Part shown: positions 1 to 9,069 of the stretch, piece by piece
Layout of the letters: every line of letters starts with the position of its first letter
Position numbering within the stretch: position 1 is the first letter of the stretch
NCBI RefSeq assembly: GCF_014083945.1
Contig: NZ_CP046444.1
Location: forward strand, 2,046,001-2,110,000
Direction: 5' to 3'
Source: Granulicella sp. 5B5
Lineage (GTDB): Bacteria; Acidobacteriota; Terriglobia; Terriglobales; Acidobacteriaceae
Length of the DNA stretch: 64,000 nt
Notes under the pieces: model-generated
Seen by the model: only the letters and a program-made list of their open reading frames with translations
What the model was told of the DNA's origin: nothing
Database searches by the model: none
Made by a program: the position numbers and the translations under genes

Positions 1-308
1 CGCTGGTCGAGGAGCGCGAGCCAGCTGATGGCCCAGGTCATGCGGCCTTTGGGACAGCCGCGGGCGAAGGCATCGCGGCGGGCCTGGATGTGCGCGGGGC
101 TGTTGAGGGGCGACTCGTCGAGGCCGATGTTGCGCGTGGGCGTGACCTCGATCTGGTTCACGCGGACGACGGAGATATGCGTGAGGAAGCGGCCGCGCAG
201 TGGCGATGGTGGTTGCGCGAGGAGCGTGCTGTTGCCGAGGGCGAAGGCTGCTGCTGAACCTGCTGATGTATTGAGGAAGTCTCGCCTGGTCCAGTTGCCG
301 CTGCTCAT
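1..308 (-). CDS. Tat-exported protein, N-terminal part only
   Basis: The gene runs off the left edge, so only about 102 N-terminal residues are seen. The protein begins MSSGNWTRRDFLNTSAG, a twin-arginine signal (RRDFL), followed by a hydrophobic Ala-rich segment and an ALA/AQ-like cleavage region near residue 32. The visible mature part contains VNQIEVTP and a Cys near residue 88, but I do not recognise the family. Tat export usually marks a cofactor-containing or pre-folded periplasmic enzyme, so an oxidoreductase, hydrolase or sugar-active enzyme is possible. The start is supported by GGAGG ten bases upstream of the ATG. A 151-base gap with no visible gene separates it from the aldo/keto reductase. 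Confidence 0.75.
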   Translation of the reverse strand, partial: MSSGNWTRRDFLNTSAGSAAAFALGNSTLLAQPPSPLRGRFLTHISVVRVNQIEVTPTRNIGLDESPLNSPAHIQARRDAFARGCPKGRMTWAISWLALLDQ

Positions 309-459
309 GTAGTCCGCGTCCTCCAGTGCGTTGTGGGTGTGGTGAGATGCCACGGCAACGACACGGACATGCTAGCAGCGGGGAATGAAGGCTGGCAGAA
401 AGCACCACGCCCCCACTCATCGCAAACAGCGCGATGAATGGGGACCCGGCAACCGATTA

Positions 460-1473
<1,014 letters not shown>

Positions 1474-1569
1474 TTACTGCTGATGTTCCGCGAAGGCTTT
1501 GCGGGCGACCGCGATGGCGTGCGGAGCGGTTGGCTCCAACGGGCTTTGAGTTGGCGCGGTGAGCGTGAA

Positions 1570-2580
1570 CTAGTTGATGGTGGTTTCGCGGTTGGCTTCG
1601 CGCCAGTGGCCGGGAGGCACACCTTCCCAGGCGCGGAAGGCGCGGGCGAAGGAGCTGGCGTCCTCGTAGCCGAGCAGGTAGGCGGCTTCGTTGAGCTCAA
1701 GGACGGAGTTCTTGAGGTAGTAGCGTGCCATTTGGCGGCGCGCTTCATCGAGTACGCGCTGGAAGCTGGAGCCGGACTCCTGCAGGCGGCGCTGCAGCGT
1801 GCGGGAGCTCATGTGCAGTTCGCGGGCCACGTCCTCCGTTGTGGGACGATGGCCGGTGAGCCGCTGCTGAATCGCACCGCGGACGAGTTCTAGAAAGCTG
1901 TCATCGCCGTTCGTGTGCTGTTTGAGGTCGAGCTCGAACTGCGGGGCGAGCATCTCCAGCAATTCGGCGTTGCGGGTGACGAAGGGAATGGCTGCGTCAG
2001 CCGTGCGAAAGACGATGGCGTTTTGCGCGCTGCCGCAGACGATGGGGCAGCCGAAGTGCCGTTCGAGTGCCTTGGTGTGCGTGCGCGGCTGCACAAGCTC
2101 CAACCGCAGGGGAGTGATGCGCATGCCGGTGCCGTGGCGCACGATGGTGAGCATCCACGCAAAGCAGTGGTCGACGAGCACGGGCGGTTCGGCTTCGACG
2201 GCGAGCGTCCAGCGAAACTGGATGCTCCACTCGTCGCCCTGGCGGTCGTGCACGAGCTCCTCCGGCACGGAGAGACGCTTGTAGCGCGCGAGGTGATCGA
2301 TGGCCGCACCGAAGTTTTCGGTGGAGAGCGCCGCGATGCCGCTGGGGTGGAAACGTTCAATGCGATTTTCAGTGCCGAGCTTGAGGCCGATGGCGGGGTC
2401 GCTGCTGACCTCAGCGATGGCCCGCCACAGGGCGAAGAGCTCTTCGGTGTTGACGAGTATGCGGGTCTGCTGGAAGAGGTCCTGCGGGAGCCCTGCGCGG
2501 CGGAGAACCGCGGAGACAGAGACTCCCGACTCCTCCAACCGCGTGCTTAGGGTGCCGGCAACTCGAAAGTGTTTGAGCAT
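1570..2580 (-). CDS. AraC-family transcriptional regulator
   Basis: A 336-residue regulator. Residues about 20-205 form an arabinose-binding-like N-terminal domain of the type seen in OruR/ArgR-like AraC proteins. The C-terminal roughly 90 residues hold two helix-turn-helix units: TTEDVARELHMSSRTLQRRL, then AAYLLGYEDASSFARAF followed by the family-typical W-GVPPGHWR ending. It starts 26 bases after the alcohol dehydrogenase stop and precedes the aldo/keto reductase on the same strand, so it probably controls these two redox genes and itself. The effector is unknown. Confidence 0.93.
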   Translation of the reverse strand: MLKHFRVAGTLSTRLEESGVSVSAVLRRAGLPQDLFQQTRILVNTEELFALWRAIAEVSSDPAIGLKLGTENRIERFHPSGIAALSTENFGAAIDHLARYKRLSVPEELVHDRQGDEWSIQFRWTLAVEAEPPVLVDHCFAWMLTIVRHGTGMRITPLRLELVQPRTHTKALERHFGCPIVCGSAQNAIVFRTADAAIPFVTRNAELLEMLAPQFELDLKQHTNGDDSFLELVRGAIQQRLTGHRPTTEDVARELHMSSRTLQRRLQESGSSFQRVLDEARRQMARYYLKNSVLELNEAAYLLGYEDASSFARAFRAWEGVPPGHWREANRETTIN

Positions 2581-2606
2581 AAGAATCTTTCAGCAGAGTT
2601 TTATCT

Positions 2607-3662
2607 TTAGGACTTCAAAGACGCCATGTCGATGGAGAAGCGATACTTCACGTCTGCTTTGAGCAGGCGCTCGTAGGCCTCGTTCACCTGTTGGATGGCG
2701 ATGACCTCGACATCGGATGTGATGTTATGCTCGCCGCAGAAATCGAGCATCTCCTGAGTTTCCTTGAGGCCACCGATGGGCGAGCCGGAGACACTCTTTC
2801 TGCCGAAGATGAGGCCGAAGGAGCTGAGGCTGAGCGGCTTTTCGGGCGCACCAACGAGGGTCATGTTGCCATCGCGGCCAAGCAGCTGGATGTAGGCGTT
2901 GATGTCGTGGTCGGCGGAGACGCAGTCGAGGATGAAGTCGAAGCTGTTGGCGTGCTTCTGCATCTGCGCAGCGTCCCTGGAGATAACGACCTCGTCCGCG
3001 CCGAGGCGGATGGCGTCTTCAACCTTGCTGGGCGAGGTGGTGAAGACGACGGTGTGCGCTCCCATGGCATGCGCGAACTTGACGCCCATGTGGCCGAGGC
3101 CGCCGAGACCGACGATGCCGACCTTCTTGCCCGCGCCGACTCCCCAGTGGTGCATGGGTGAGTAGGTGGTGATGCCCGCGCAGAGCAGCGGTGCGGCGGC
3201 GGCGAGGTCAAGGTTCGCAGGGATGTGCAGGGCGAAGCGCTGGTCGACCACGATGCTGTCCGAGTAGCCGCCGTAGGTGACGCCGCCGGTGTGCTTGTCG
3301 GGCGAGTTGTAGGTGAGCGTCATGCCGGGGCAGAACTGCTCGAGGCCTTCCTTGCAGGCGGGGCAGGTGCCGTCGGAGTCGACCAGGCAGCCGACACCGG
3401 CGAGGTCGCCGGGCTTGAAACCGGTGACGGCGGAGCCGACCTTGGTGACGCGGCCCACGATCTCATGCCCCGGCACGCAGGGATAGACGGTGGGCATGAC
3501 TGCGGCCCACTCGTTGCGCACTGTATGGAGGTCCGAGTGGCAGATGCCGCAGAAGAGGATCTCAATCTGAACGTCATTCTCGGTGGGATCGCGCCGCGCG
3601 ATCGTGGTGGAGGCTAGCGGCGAGGTGGAGCTGGTTGCGGAGTAGGCTCTCGCGTTGAACAT
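2607..3662 (-). CDS. Zinc-dependent NAD(P) alcohol dehydrogenase (YahK/cinnamyl-type)
   Basis: A 351-residue medium-chain dehydrogenase that should interconvert aldehydes and primary alcohols with NADP(H). Catalytic-zinc residues are visible in GICHSDLHT and GHEIVGRV, and the later Cys lies in LLCAGITTYSP. The Rossmann nucleotide motif is GLGGLGHMGVKFA. One oddity: in the structural-zinc lobe the sequence reads VDSDGTCPACKEGLEQFC, with Asp where YahK has the first of four Cys ligands. The gene is first in the same-strand series adh, araC, akr, and the regulator begins 26 bases downstream. The start matches the usual family N-terminus (MFNARAYSA). Confidence 0.93.
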   Translation of the reverse strand: MFNARAYSATSSTSPLASTTIARRDPTENDVQIEILFCGICHSDLHTVRNEWAAVMPTVYPCVPGHEIVGRVTKVGSAVTGFKPGDLAGVGCLVDSDGTCPACKEGLEQFCPGMTLTYNSPDKHTGGVTYGGYSDSIVVDQRFALHIPANLDLAAAAPLLCAGITTYSPMHHWGVGAGKKVGIVGLGGLGHMGVKFAHAMGAHTVVFTTSPSKVEDAIRLGADEVVISRDAAQMQKHANSFDFILDCVSADHDINAYIQLLGRDGNMTLVGAPEKPLSLSSFGLIFGRKSVSGSPIGGLKETQEMLDFCGEHNITSDVEVIAIQQVNEAYERLLKADVKYRFSIDMASLKS

Positions 3663-3748
3663 GAGACTACGTTAGTCCCTGGCGGCGGCTGTCGCCATGC
3701 AGAGCGCGCCATTGTGCCTGCAAGATGCGCCAGAGTTTTGTGGCGCGG

Positions 3749-4165
3749 CTATTCGCCAATCAGATGCAGAACGATCTCGCGCCGGTGAGGGTGGGTGCGA
3801 TGTTCGAAGAGATAGACACCCTGCCAGGTGCCGAAAACGAGGCTGCCATTCACAACAGGGATGGATAACTGTACCTGTGTGAGAGCGGTCTTCAGATGCG
3901 CGGGCATGTCGTCCGCGCCTTCGTAGTTGTGTTCGTAGGGCCCGTTTTCTGGTGCGATGCGGCTGAAGTACGCCTTGATGTCGCGACGCACGGTGGGGTC
4001 GGCGTTTTCCTGGATCAGCAGCGATGCGGATGTATGGCGACAGAAAACGGTAAGCAGGCCTGTCTGCATCTGCTGGTGCTGGAGCCATTCGCAGAGAGTC
4101 AAGGTGAACTCATATAGGCCCTGGCCGCGGGTGGAGAGGGTGAGGGCGTGGGTGGCTTGCTTCAC
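3749..4165 (-). CDS. YjbQ/UPF0047 family protein
   Basis: A 138-residue YjbQ-family protein (UPF0047), a trimeric fold with weak thiamine-phosphate synthase activity reported for family members; its main role is unsettled. Family hallmarks are GLYEFTLTL near the start, VFCRHTSASLLIQENADPTV, NYEGADDMPAHLK, VFGTWQGVYLFEHR and the ending REIVLHLIGE. I choose a GTG start because a strong GGAGGA sits five bases upstream and the family begins with this strand. A longer reading frame would run back into glyA. The start lies 11 bases after the glyA stop, so the two are probably co-transcribed and translationally linked. Confidence 0.9.
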   Translation of the reverse strand: MKQATHALTLSTRGQGLYEFTLTLCEWLQHQQMQTGLLTVFCRHTSASLLIQENADPTVRRDIKAYFSRIAPENGPYEHNYEGADDMPAHLKTALTQVQLSIPVVNGSLVFGTWQGVYLFEHRTHPHRREIVLHLIGE

Positions 4166-4176
4166 GGCTTCCTCCG

Positions 4177-5439
4177 CTACCCGCGCAGGAAGCCGTAGAG
4201 CGGGAACTGCTCGGCGAGTTCGCCCACTTGGCTGCGGATCTGCGCTAGCTTGTCGGCGTTGTTGCGGTGCTCCAGGGCTTCGGCGATCCACTTGGCAATG
4301 GTGCGCATCTCCGCTTCCTTCATGCCGCGCGTGGTGAGCGCCGGGGTGCCGATGCGGATGCCCGAGGGCTTCATCGGGGGGTTGGTGTCATACGGGATAG
4401 CGTTCTTGTTGACCGTGATGCCGGCGGCACCGAGCGCGGCTTCGGCCTCTGAACCGTAGATGCCTTTGGCGAAGACATCCACGAGGATAAGGTGGGTGTC
4501 CGTGCCGCCGGAGATGATGCGGTAGCCTTCGGCCTGCATGGCTTCGCCGAGCACCTTGGCGTTGGCGACGGTCTGTGCGGCGTAGGTCTTGAACTCGGGC
4601 TGAAGGGCCTCATTGAACGCGACCGCCTTGGCCGCGATGATGTGCATGAGCGGGCCGCCCTGCTGGCCGGGGAAGACGCTGCGGTCGATGCCGGCGGCGT
4701 ACTCCTGCTTGCAGAGGATGAGACCGGCGCGTGGGCCACGCAGGGTTTTGTGCGTGGTGGTGGTGACGACGTCCGCGAACGGCACAGGCGAGGGGTGTGC
4801 GCCACCGGCGACGAGACCGGCGAAGTGTGCCATGTCGATGAAAAGTTTCGCACCGACCTTGTCGGCGATCTGGCGCATGCGGGCGAAGTCGAACTGGCGT
4901 GGGTAGGCGGAGCCGCCGCCGATGATCATCTTGGGCTGCTCGGCGATGGCCTGCGCTTCGAGCGCGTCGTAGTCGATGACCTCGGTGTCCTGGCGGACCT
5001 TGTAGCCGACGATCTTGTAGAGCTTGCCAGAGAAGTTGAGCTTATGGCCGTGGGTGAGGTGGCCGCCGTTGGCGAGGTCGAGGCCGAGGACGGTGTCGCC
5101 GGGGTTGACGAGCGTCATGTAGGCGGCGGCATTGGCCTGCGAGCCGGCATGCGGCTGCACGTTGGCGTGATCGGCGCCGAACAACTCCTTGGCGCGATCA
5201 CGGGCGGCGTTTTCGACGATGTCGGCGTACTCGCAGCCGCCATAGTAACGCTTGCCGGGATAGCCTTCAGCGTACTTGTTGGTGAAGACGGTGCCGGCGG
5301 CCTCCAGCACGGCGCGCGAGACGAAGTTCTCGCTGGCGATCATCTCCAGGCCCTCGTGCTGGCGATGGATCTCGTTCTGGATCTGCTGGTAGATGAGTGG
5401 GTCGGAGGCAGCGAGAGGGGCGTTCAGGTCAATCGGCAT
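4177..5439 (-). CDS. glyA: Serine hydroxymethyltransferase
   Basis: Pyridoxal-phosphate enzyme that converts serine and tetrahydrofolate to glycine and methylene-tetrahydrofolate, the main entry to one-carbon metabolism. The 420 residues match the family length. Visible signatures are [37 protein letters not shown] and the PLP-lysine motif [14 protein letters not shown] (Lys near residue 230). I start at MPIDLNAPL, since SHMTs begin roughly here. An in-frame ATG 66 bases further up would add 22 atypical residues, and neither start has a strong ribosome site. yjbQ follows within 11 bases. Confidence 0.96.
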   Translation of the reverse strand: MPIDLNAPLAASDPLIYQQIQNEIHRQHEGLEMIASENFVSRAVLEAAGTVFTNKYAEGYPGKRYYGGCEYADIVENAARDRAKELFGADHANVQPHAGSQANAAAYMTLVNPGDTVLGLDLANGGHLTHGHKLNFSGKLYKIVGYKVRQDTEVIDYDALEAQAIAEQPKMIIGGGSAYPRQFDFARMRQIADKVGAKLFIDMAHFAGLVAGGAHPSPVPFADVVTTTTHKTLRGPRAGLILCKQEYAAGIDRSVFPGQQGGPLMHIIAAKAVAFNEALQPEFKTYAAQTVANAKVLGEAMQAEGYRIISGGTDTHLILVDVFAKGIYGSEAEAALGAAGITVNKNAIPYDTNPPMKPSGIRIGTPALTTRGMKEAEMRTIAKWIAEALEHRNNADKLAQIRSQVGELAEQFPLYGFLRG

Positions 5440-5556
5440 AGAGGTTAATTTTACGCTGTGCGTTTGCGGGAGAGGCGACTGCCAGCCGGTTTGCGTAACC
5501 TTCATCGAGAAAATGCGTATTCCTACGCAACACCTATCTGGCTTTCTGTTCCCGAG

Positions 5557-6783
5557 CTAATGGCTTTCGATTCCCTGCGCAGAACCGTGCGCAGACGCGG
5601 ACGACTCCGCCGCCAGCCGCTTGAATGAGTTGTAGATGAAGGAGCCCATCCACCAGCCGTCCATGTATTTGTAGGGAAACTCGCCGGTGGTGTAGTGGCC
5701 GCAGGGGAGCACTTTGCTGACGTAGTTGATGTGGTGGGTGTCGAAGTTCCTGAGGACTTCAAGCGAGAACTCGCGGATGAAGGTGAGGTCGTAGGTGGCG
5801 TGGATGACGAGCGTGCGGCGCTGCGCGGCGGCGAACGGCTGCATGTAGTTGATGGGGCTGATGCAGTCAAAGAGGCCGCGCACCTGCTGCTGCGAGAGGC
5901 CGGCGTGCTCGAAAGCGGACTTGACGTGGCGCGTGCTCTGGCCGGTCCAGACGACGTCGCCGAACTGGGTGGAGGCGTGATTGAAGGCACAGACGCGGAT
6001 GCGTGGGTCCATCGCCGCGGCGAGAAATGCGTAGCAGCTACCGAGCGAGGTGCCGAGCACGCCGAACTGCTCATAGCCTTGTGATTCGAGCCAGTCGATG
6101 CAGCTGCGGACGTCCGCGACGGCCTGACGGCAGGCGGCGAGGGTGCGGCCGATGTTGGAGCTGACGGCGTAGTCGGAGCGCTCAAGCTCTTTGGGGCGGC
6201 GGACGTCGTGATAGGGCTTGGAGAGGCGCAGGCAGGAGATGCCGAAGCGGTTGAATATCTCGCAGAGCGCATTGTGGCTGAAGGCATCGGCGTTCCACTG
6301 CGGCATGATGACCATGGCCTGACGCGGCTTCGATTTGTCTTTGTGCTCTGCGGGGTACCAGCGTGCGTTGACCTCGTCGTTCTCCGGGTACGGCGTGCGG
6401 ACGGCGGAGGTGAAGCGCAGGAACGGTTCGCGGCGCAGCTCGCCGACCTCGGCGCGGCGCTTCCACTCGCGGTCCTGCTCGAGGGTTTCGGGGCGGACAT
6501 TGGTGGGGTAGAGCTCGGGGTGGCGCTGCTCGATGCGGAAGTTGGTGGGCGTGGTGTAGGCGAAGGTGGCGTGCGTGTCGGCCAGCATCTGCTGGTTCAG
6601 CCCGGTCATGGCGTCGAGGGCGGAGAGCTCGCCGCGGTCGACGCGGGCTTGCCATTCGAGCCCGCCGAGGTCGGCGAGGTGGTCGAACCCCCACTCCAGC
6701 GGGCGCTCGATGCGGTTCGAGTCGCGGGTGGTGAGGGCGTACTCCCACGCGTACATCCACTTTGCGTACAGCTTTGAAACCAT
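5557..6783 (-). CDS. Alpha/beta hydrolase, ABHD18 (DUF2048)-like
   Basis: A 408-residue cytoplasmic alpha/beta-hydrolase. The nucleophile elbow is GTSLGS, the acid lies in HATYDLTFIREF and the His in LPCGHYTTGEFP near the C-terminus, giving a complete Ser-Asp-His triad in the right order. The long N-terminal cap (about 150 residues) and the sequence around the triad resemble the ABHD18/DUF2048 group, which is known in eukaryotes and some bacteria with unassigned substrates. There is no signal peptide. It lies between alr and glyA on the same strand with short gaps (64 and 117 bases), so it may be co-transcribed, but the link is not obvious functionally. Confidence 0.8.
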   Translation of the reverse strand: MVSKLYAKWMYAWEYALTTRDSNRIERPLEWGFDHLADLGGLEWQARVDRGELSALDAMTGLNQQMLADTHATFAYTTPTNFRIEQRHPELYPTNVRPETLEQDREWKRRAEVGELRREPFLRFTSAVRTPYPENDEVNARWYPAEHKDKSKPRQAMVIMPQWNADAFSHNALCEIFNRFGISCLRLSKPYHDVRRPKELERSDYAVSSNIGRTLAACRQAVADVRSCIDWLESQGYEQFGVLGTSLGSCYAFLAAAMDPRIRVCAFNHASTQFGDVVWTGQSTRHVKSAFEHAGLSQQQVRGLFDCISPINYMQPFAAAQRRTLVIHATYDLTFIREFSLEVLRNFDTHHINYVSKVLPCGHYTTGEFPYKYMDGWWMGSFIYNSFKRLAAESSASAHGSAQGIESH

Positions 6784-6847
6784 CTGACTAGTTTACCGCT
6801 CCGGTCTACTATTTTGGCAGTGTAGCGGGGCGGCAAGACGGGCACGT

Positions 6848-8011
6848 TTATGCCAGATGAACATGTCCGCGGAGGCCGCAGAGTATCTCGTAGGGGATGG
6901 TGTGGCACCAGCGGGCGTGGTCGTCCGCGGTGACGCCTTCGCCGAGCAGGACGACCTCGTCGCCCATGGCGATGTTTTTGCGGCCGGTGATGTCCACGAC
7001 GGTGAGGTTCATGGAGACGCGGCCGATGACCTTCGCCTGCCTGCCCGCAAGCATGACCCAGCCGTTGCCGACGCCCGAAGAAGCCTCGCGGCGAAAGCCA
7101 TCCGCGTAGCCGACGGGCAGCAGCGCGAGGCGCATGGGCTTCTGCGCGGTGAAGGTGGCGCCGTAGCCGACCGTAGCACCTGCAGGGATGTCGCGGAGGC
7201 CGATGATGCGGGTCTTCCAGGTGAGCACGGGCGAGAGCCGTGGATGCAGCGCTGCGGTGGCCTCACCTTCGAGGGACAGCGTGTCTCCGTAAAGACCGAG
7301 GCCGGTGCGCACCATGGCGCGGGCGCCGAGCTTCTTTGCAGCGTCGCGAATCCACTTCATCGTGGAGCCCTCATCGACCGCGGAGGTGTTGCCCATGTGG
7401 ATGAGCTCGGGCTTGATGCCGGCGGCCGTGACCTGTTCGAGCGCAGCGGCAAAGCGTTTGCGTTGCGCGGCGGTGACAGCGGAGCCGGGTGTACCAGGAG
7501 CGGACTCGGCGCAGGCGAGGTGCGTCATGACGCCTTCGCAGGAGACCCAGCGCGAGGCCGCGAGGCGCTCGAGCACCTTGTCCAGCTCCGTGCCGATGGC
7601 GATGCCCTGGCGCGACATGCCGGTGTCGATCTCGAGATGCACAGAGGCGCGATGGCCGACGCCCCGCGCGGCACGCTCCATGGCGCCGATGTGCTCGGGT
7701 GTCCAGACGATAGGGGTGAGGCCGTGCGCGACGATCTGCGGTGCGTCGCTCAAGTCCATGCCGCACATGACGAGGATGCGTGTGCCCCCGTGGCCAAGGA
7801 TCTGGCGAACGCGCGCGCCTTCCTCGACATCCGTGACGCCGAGCCAGCGGGCGCCGCCGGACTCCAGCACCGGGGCGATGACGGTTGCATCGTGTCCATA
7901 GCCGTTGGCTTTGACGACGGCCAGCGTCTCCACGGAGGTACCGGCTACAGACTGCACCGCGCGCAGGTTCTCTACCAGCTTTGTACTCGAGATCTCAATC
8001 CAGCTTTTCAC
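6848..8011 (-). CDS. alr: Alanine racemase
   Basis: PLP enzyme supplying D-alanine for peptidoglycan. It has 387 residues, the usual size. The PLP lysine is Lys34 in AVVKANGYGHD. The second catalytic tyrosine lies in VGYGATFTAQKP around residue 270. Other family blocks are HLEIDTGMSRQGI, HMGNTSAVDE and GRVSMNLTVVDITG. The start codon is GTG (MKSWIEIS); a nearby ATG is out of frame. The preceding gene on the strand is a DUF882 murein-peptidase-like protein, separated by a terminator, so both relate to cell-wall metabolism but are probably separate transcripts. Confidence 0.96.
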   Translation of the reverse strand: MKSWIEISSTKLVENLRAVQSVAGTSVETLAVVKANGYGHDATVIAPVLESGGARWLGVTDVEEGARVRQILGHGGTRILVMCGMDLSDAPQIVAHGLTPIVWTPEHIGAMERAARGVGHRASVHLEIDTGMSRQGIAIGTELDKVLERLAASRWVSCEGVMTHLACAESAPGTPGSAVTAAQRKRFAAALEQVTAAGIKPELIHMGNTSAVDEGSTMKWIRDAAKKLGARAMVRTGLGLYGDTLSLEGEATAALHPRLSPVLTWKTRIIGLRDIPAGATVGYGATFTAQKPMRLALLPVGYADGFRREASSGVGNGWVMLAGRQAKVIGRVSMNLTVVDITGRKNIAMGDEVVLLGEGVTADDHARWCHTIPYEILCGLRGHVHLA

Positions 8012-8033
8012 TGTCGTCCATTATCAATGCGGC

Positions 8034-8120
8034 AAGGAATAGAGAGTAATGAGTAAGGAGTAGAGAAAAGCAAAAAGGCGGCCAAAGTGGCCGCCCTCTA
8101 CCCATTATTCATACTCCTTG
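8034..8120. repeat. Inverted heptanucleotide tracts flanking a terminator
   Basis: Positions 8034-8068 read as 7-base units AAGGAAT, AGAGAGT, AATGAGT, AAGGAGT, AGAGAAA. Positions 8096-8120 read CTCTACC, CATTATT, CATACTC, roughly the reverse complement. The two arms flank the terminator stem at 8077-8095, so the whole block could fold as one long imperfect hairpin. On the minus strand the 8034-8068 arm directly follows the terminator T-run. Similar tracts occur at 13251, 14417, 29108, 33008, 34217 and inside mnmE. Confidence 0.7.
8072..8095 (-). terminator. Rho-independent terminator of the DUF882 gene
   Basis: On the minus strand a perfect 7-bp stem GGCGGCC/GGCCGCC with loop ACTTT is followed by five T. 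It lies 28 bases past the stop of the DUF882 gene and separates it from alr. Confidence 0.85.
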
Positions 8121-8123
8121 CCG

Positions 8124-8873
8124 CTAAGTGGTGTGGCGGCGCGAGACACGATGGCGGCGCCGACCCATGTGGTTGCGTCCACCGGCAAAGGTCCACTGGC
8201 GGACGGGGCCTACGTCCACATGCACGAACTGGCTCTTGGGGTAGTAGCCGACACCACCGGCGTCGAGACTGAGCGCTGCGTTGCGGAGGCGCGCGGTGGG
8301 CACGCCAGGCACGCGGATGTCGATGGCATGGCCCAGAATGTGCTGCGAGTGCTCAGCGACGCCTGTGTACGCAGCCTGCTCGCGGAGCAGCTCGTTGGTC
8401 TCGGCGGTGCGGTAGCCGCAGACAATATCGACGATACCGTTGGGCTTGCCGAGCCGAGCCATCAGGTTGTGCAGGAGGTCGAACTCCTTGGGGTCGTACT
8501 GCGTGACCTCGTTGGTGCGGTGGTCGCGGAGGAAGGTGTTGAGCTTGTCGAGCGCCTCGGGGATGTAGGTGTCGCCGATGCGGTAGACGATGTCGATGGA
8601 CTCGCCGGTGTGCATGGCGGCCAGGCGCAGGGAGTATTCCTTGCCGTCGGTCGGCAGCTCGGTGTCAGCATCAGGCAGAACGCCGGGAGGCAGCAGCGGC
8701 AGCATAAGGATGCTGGCCATGGCGTGGCTGCTGTGCGCGTGCACCCGTGGGTGGCGGGCAGAGGCTGTTGCGGAGAGGCAGCAGAGAACGACGGCACTAA
8801 GTGCGACCGTTGCCGTCCTGCGCGAGAGGAACCTGGACAAAGAAAGGGTGCGAGCAGAACGAAGATGGATCAA
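8124..8873 (-). CDS. DUF882 / M15A-like murein peptidase, secreted
   Basis: About 249 residues. A basic N-region (RSARTLSLSRFLSRR) is followed by a hydrophobic stretch ending ATASA, a signal peptide, so the protein acts in the periplasm. The C-terminal domain is the DUF882 (peptidase M15A-like, YcbK/MepK-related) fold with VCGYRTAETN, the metal-ligand segment HSQHILGHAIDIRV and FVHVDVGPVRQW. Relatives cut peptide cross-links in murein. I choose a TTG start (MIHLRSAR) with GGAG eight bases upstream, because it gives a normal signal peptide. A longer frame reaching 8987 would add 38 residues in front. A terminator follows its stop. Confidence 0.85.
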   Translation of the reverse strand: MIHLRSARTLSLSRFLSRRTATVALSAVVLCCLSATASARHPRVHAHSSHAMASILMLPLLPPGVLPDADTELPTDGKEYSLRLAAMHTGESIDIVYRIGDTYIPEALDKLNTFLRDHRTNEVTQYDPKEFDLLHNLMARLGKPNGIVDIVCGYRTAETNELLREQAAYTGVAEHSQHILGHAIDIRVPGVPTARLRNAALSLDAGGVGYYPKSQFVHVDVGPVRQWTFAGGRNHMGRRRHRVSRRHTT

Positions 8874-9069
8874 CGGAGGTTCTCCAAGAAGAAAAGGTGC
8901 GACACAGAAGACAATTAGGGCAGGTGAGACGTTCGCTGCGTGGGTCGTGCAAATGGCGGGGGACATATCGAAAACGCCATTCGTCATTTCGTTTCACGAT
9001 TCTACCCTGAAAAGCGCCTTCGCCCAATCATCGGAGTCCGTTTGCGGTGCCTGGATGGTAACTGCGGGC

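Noticed and set aside
6857-8056. Plus-strand open frame of about 399 codons over alr
   Set aside because: Antisense shadow of the alanine racemase gene, whose PLP and Tyr motifs are intact.
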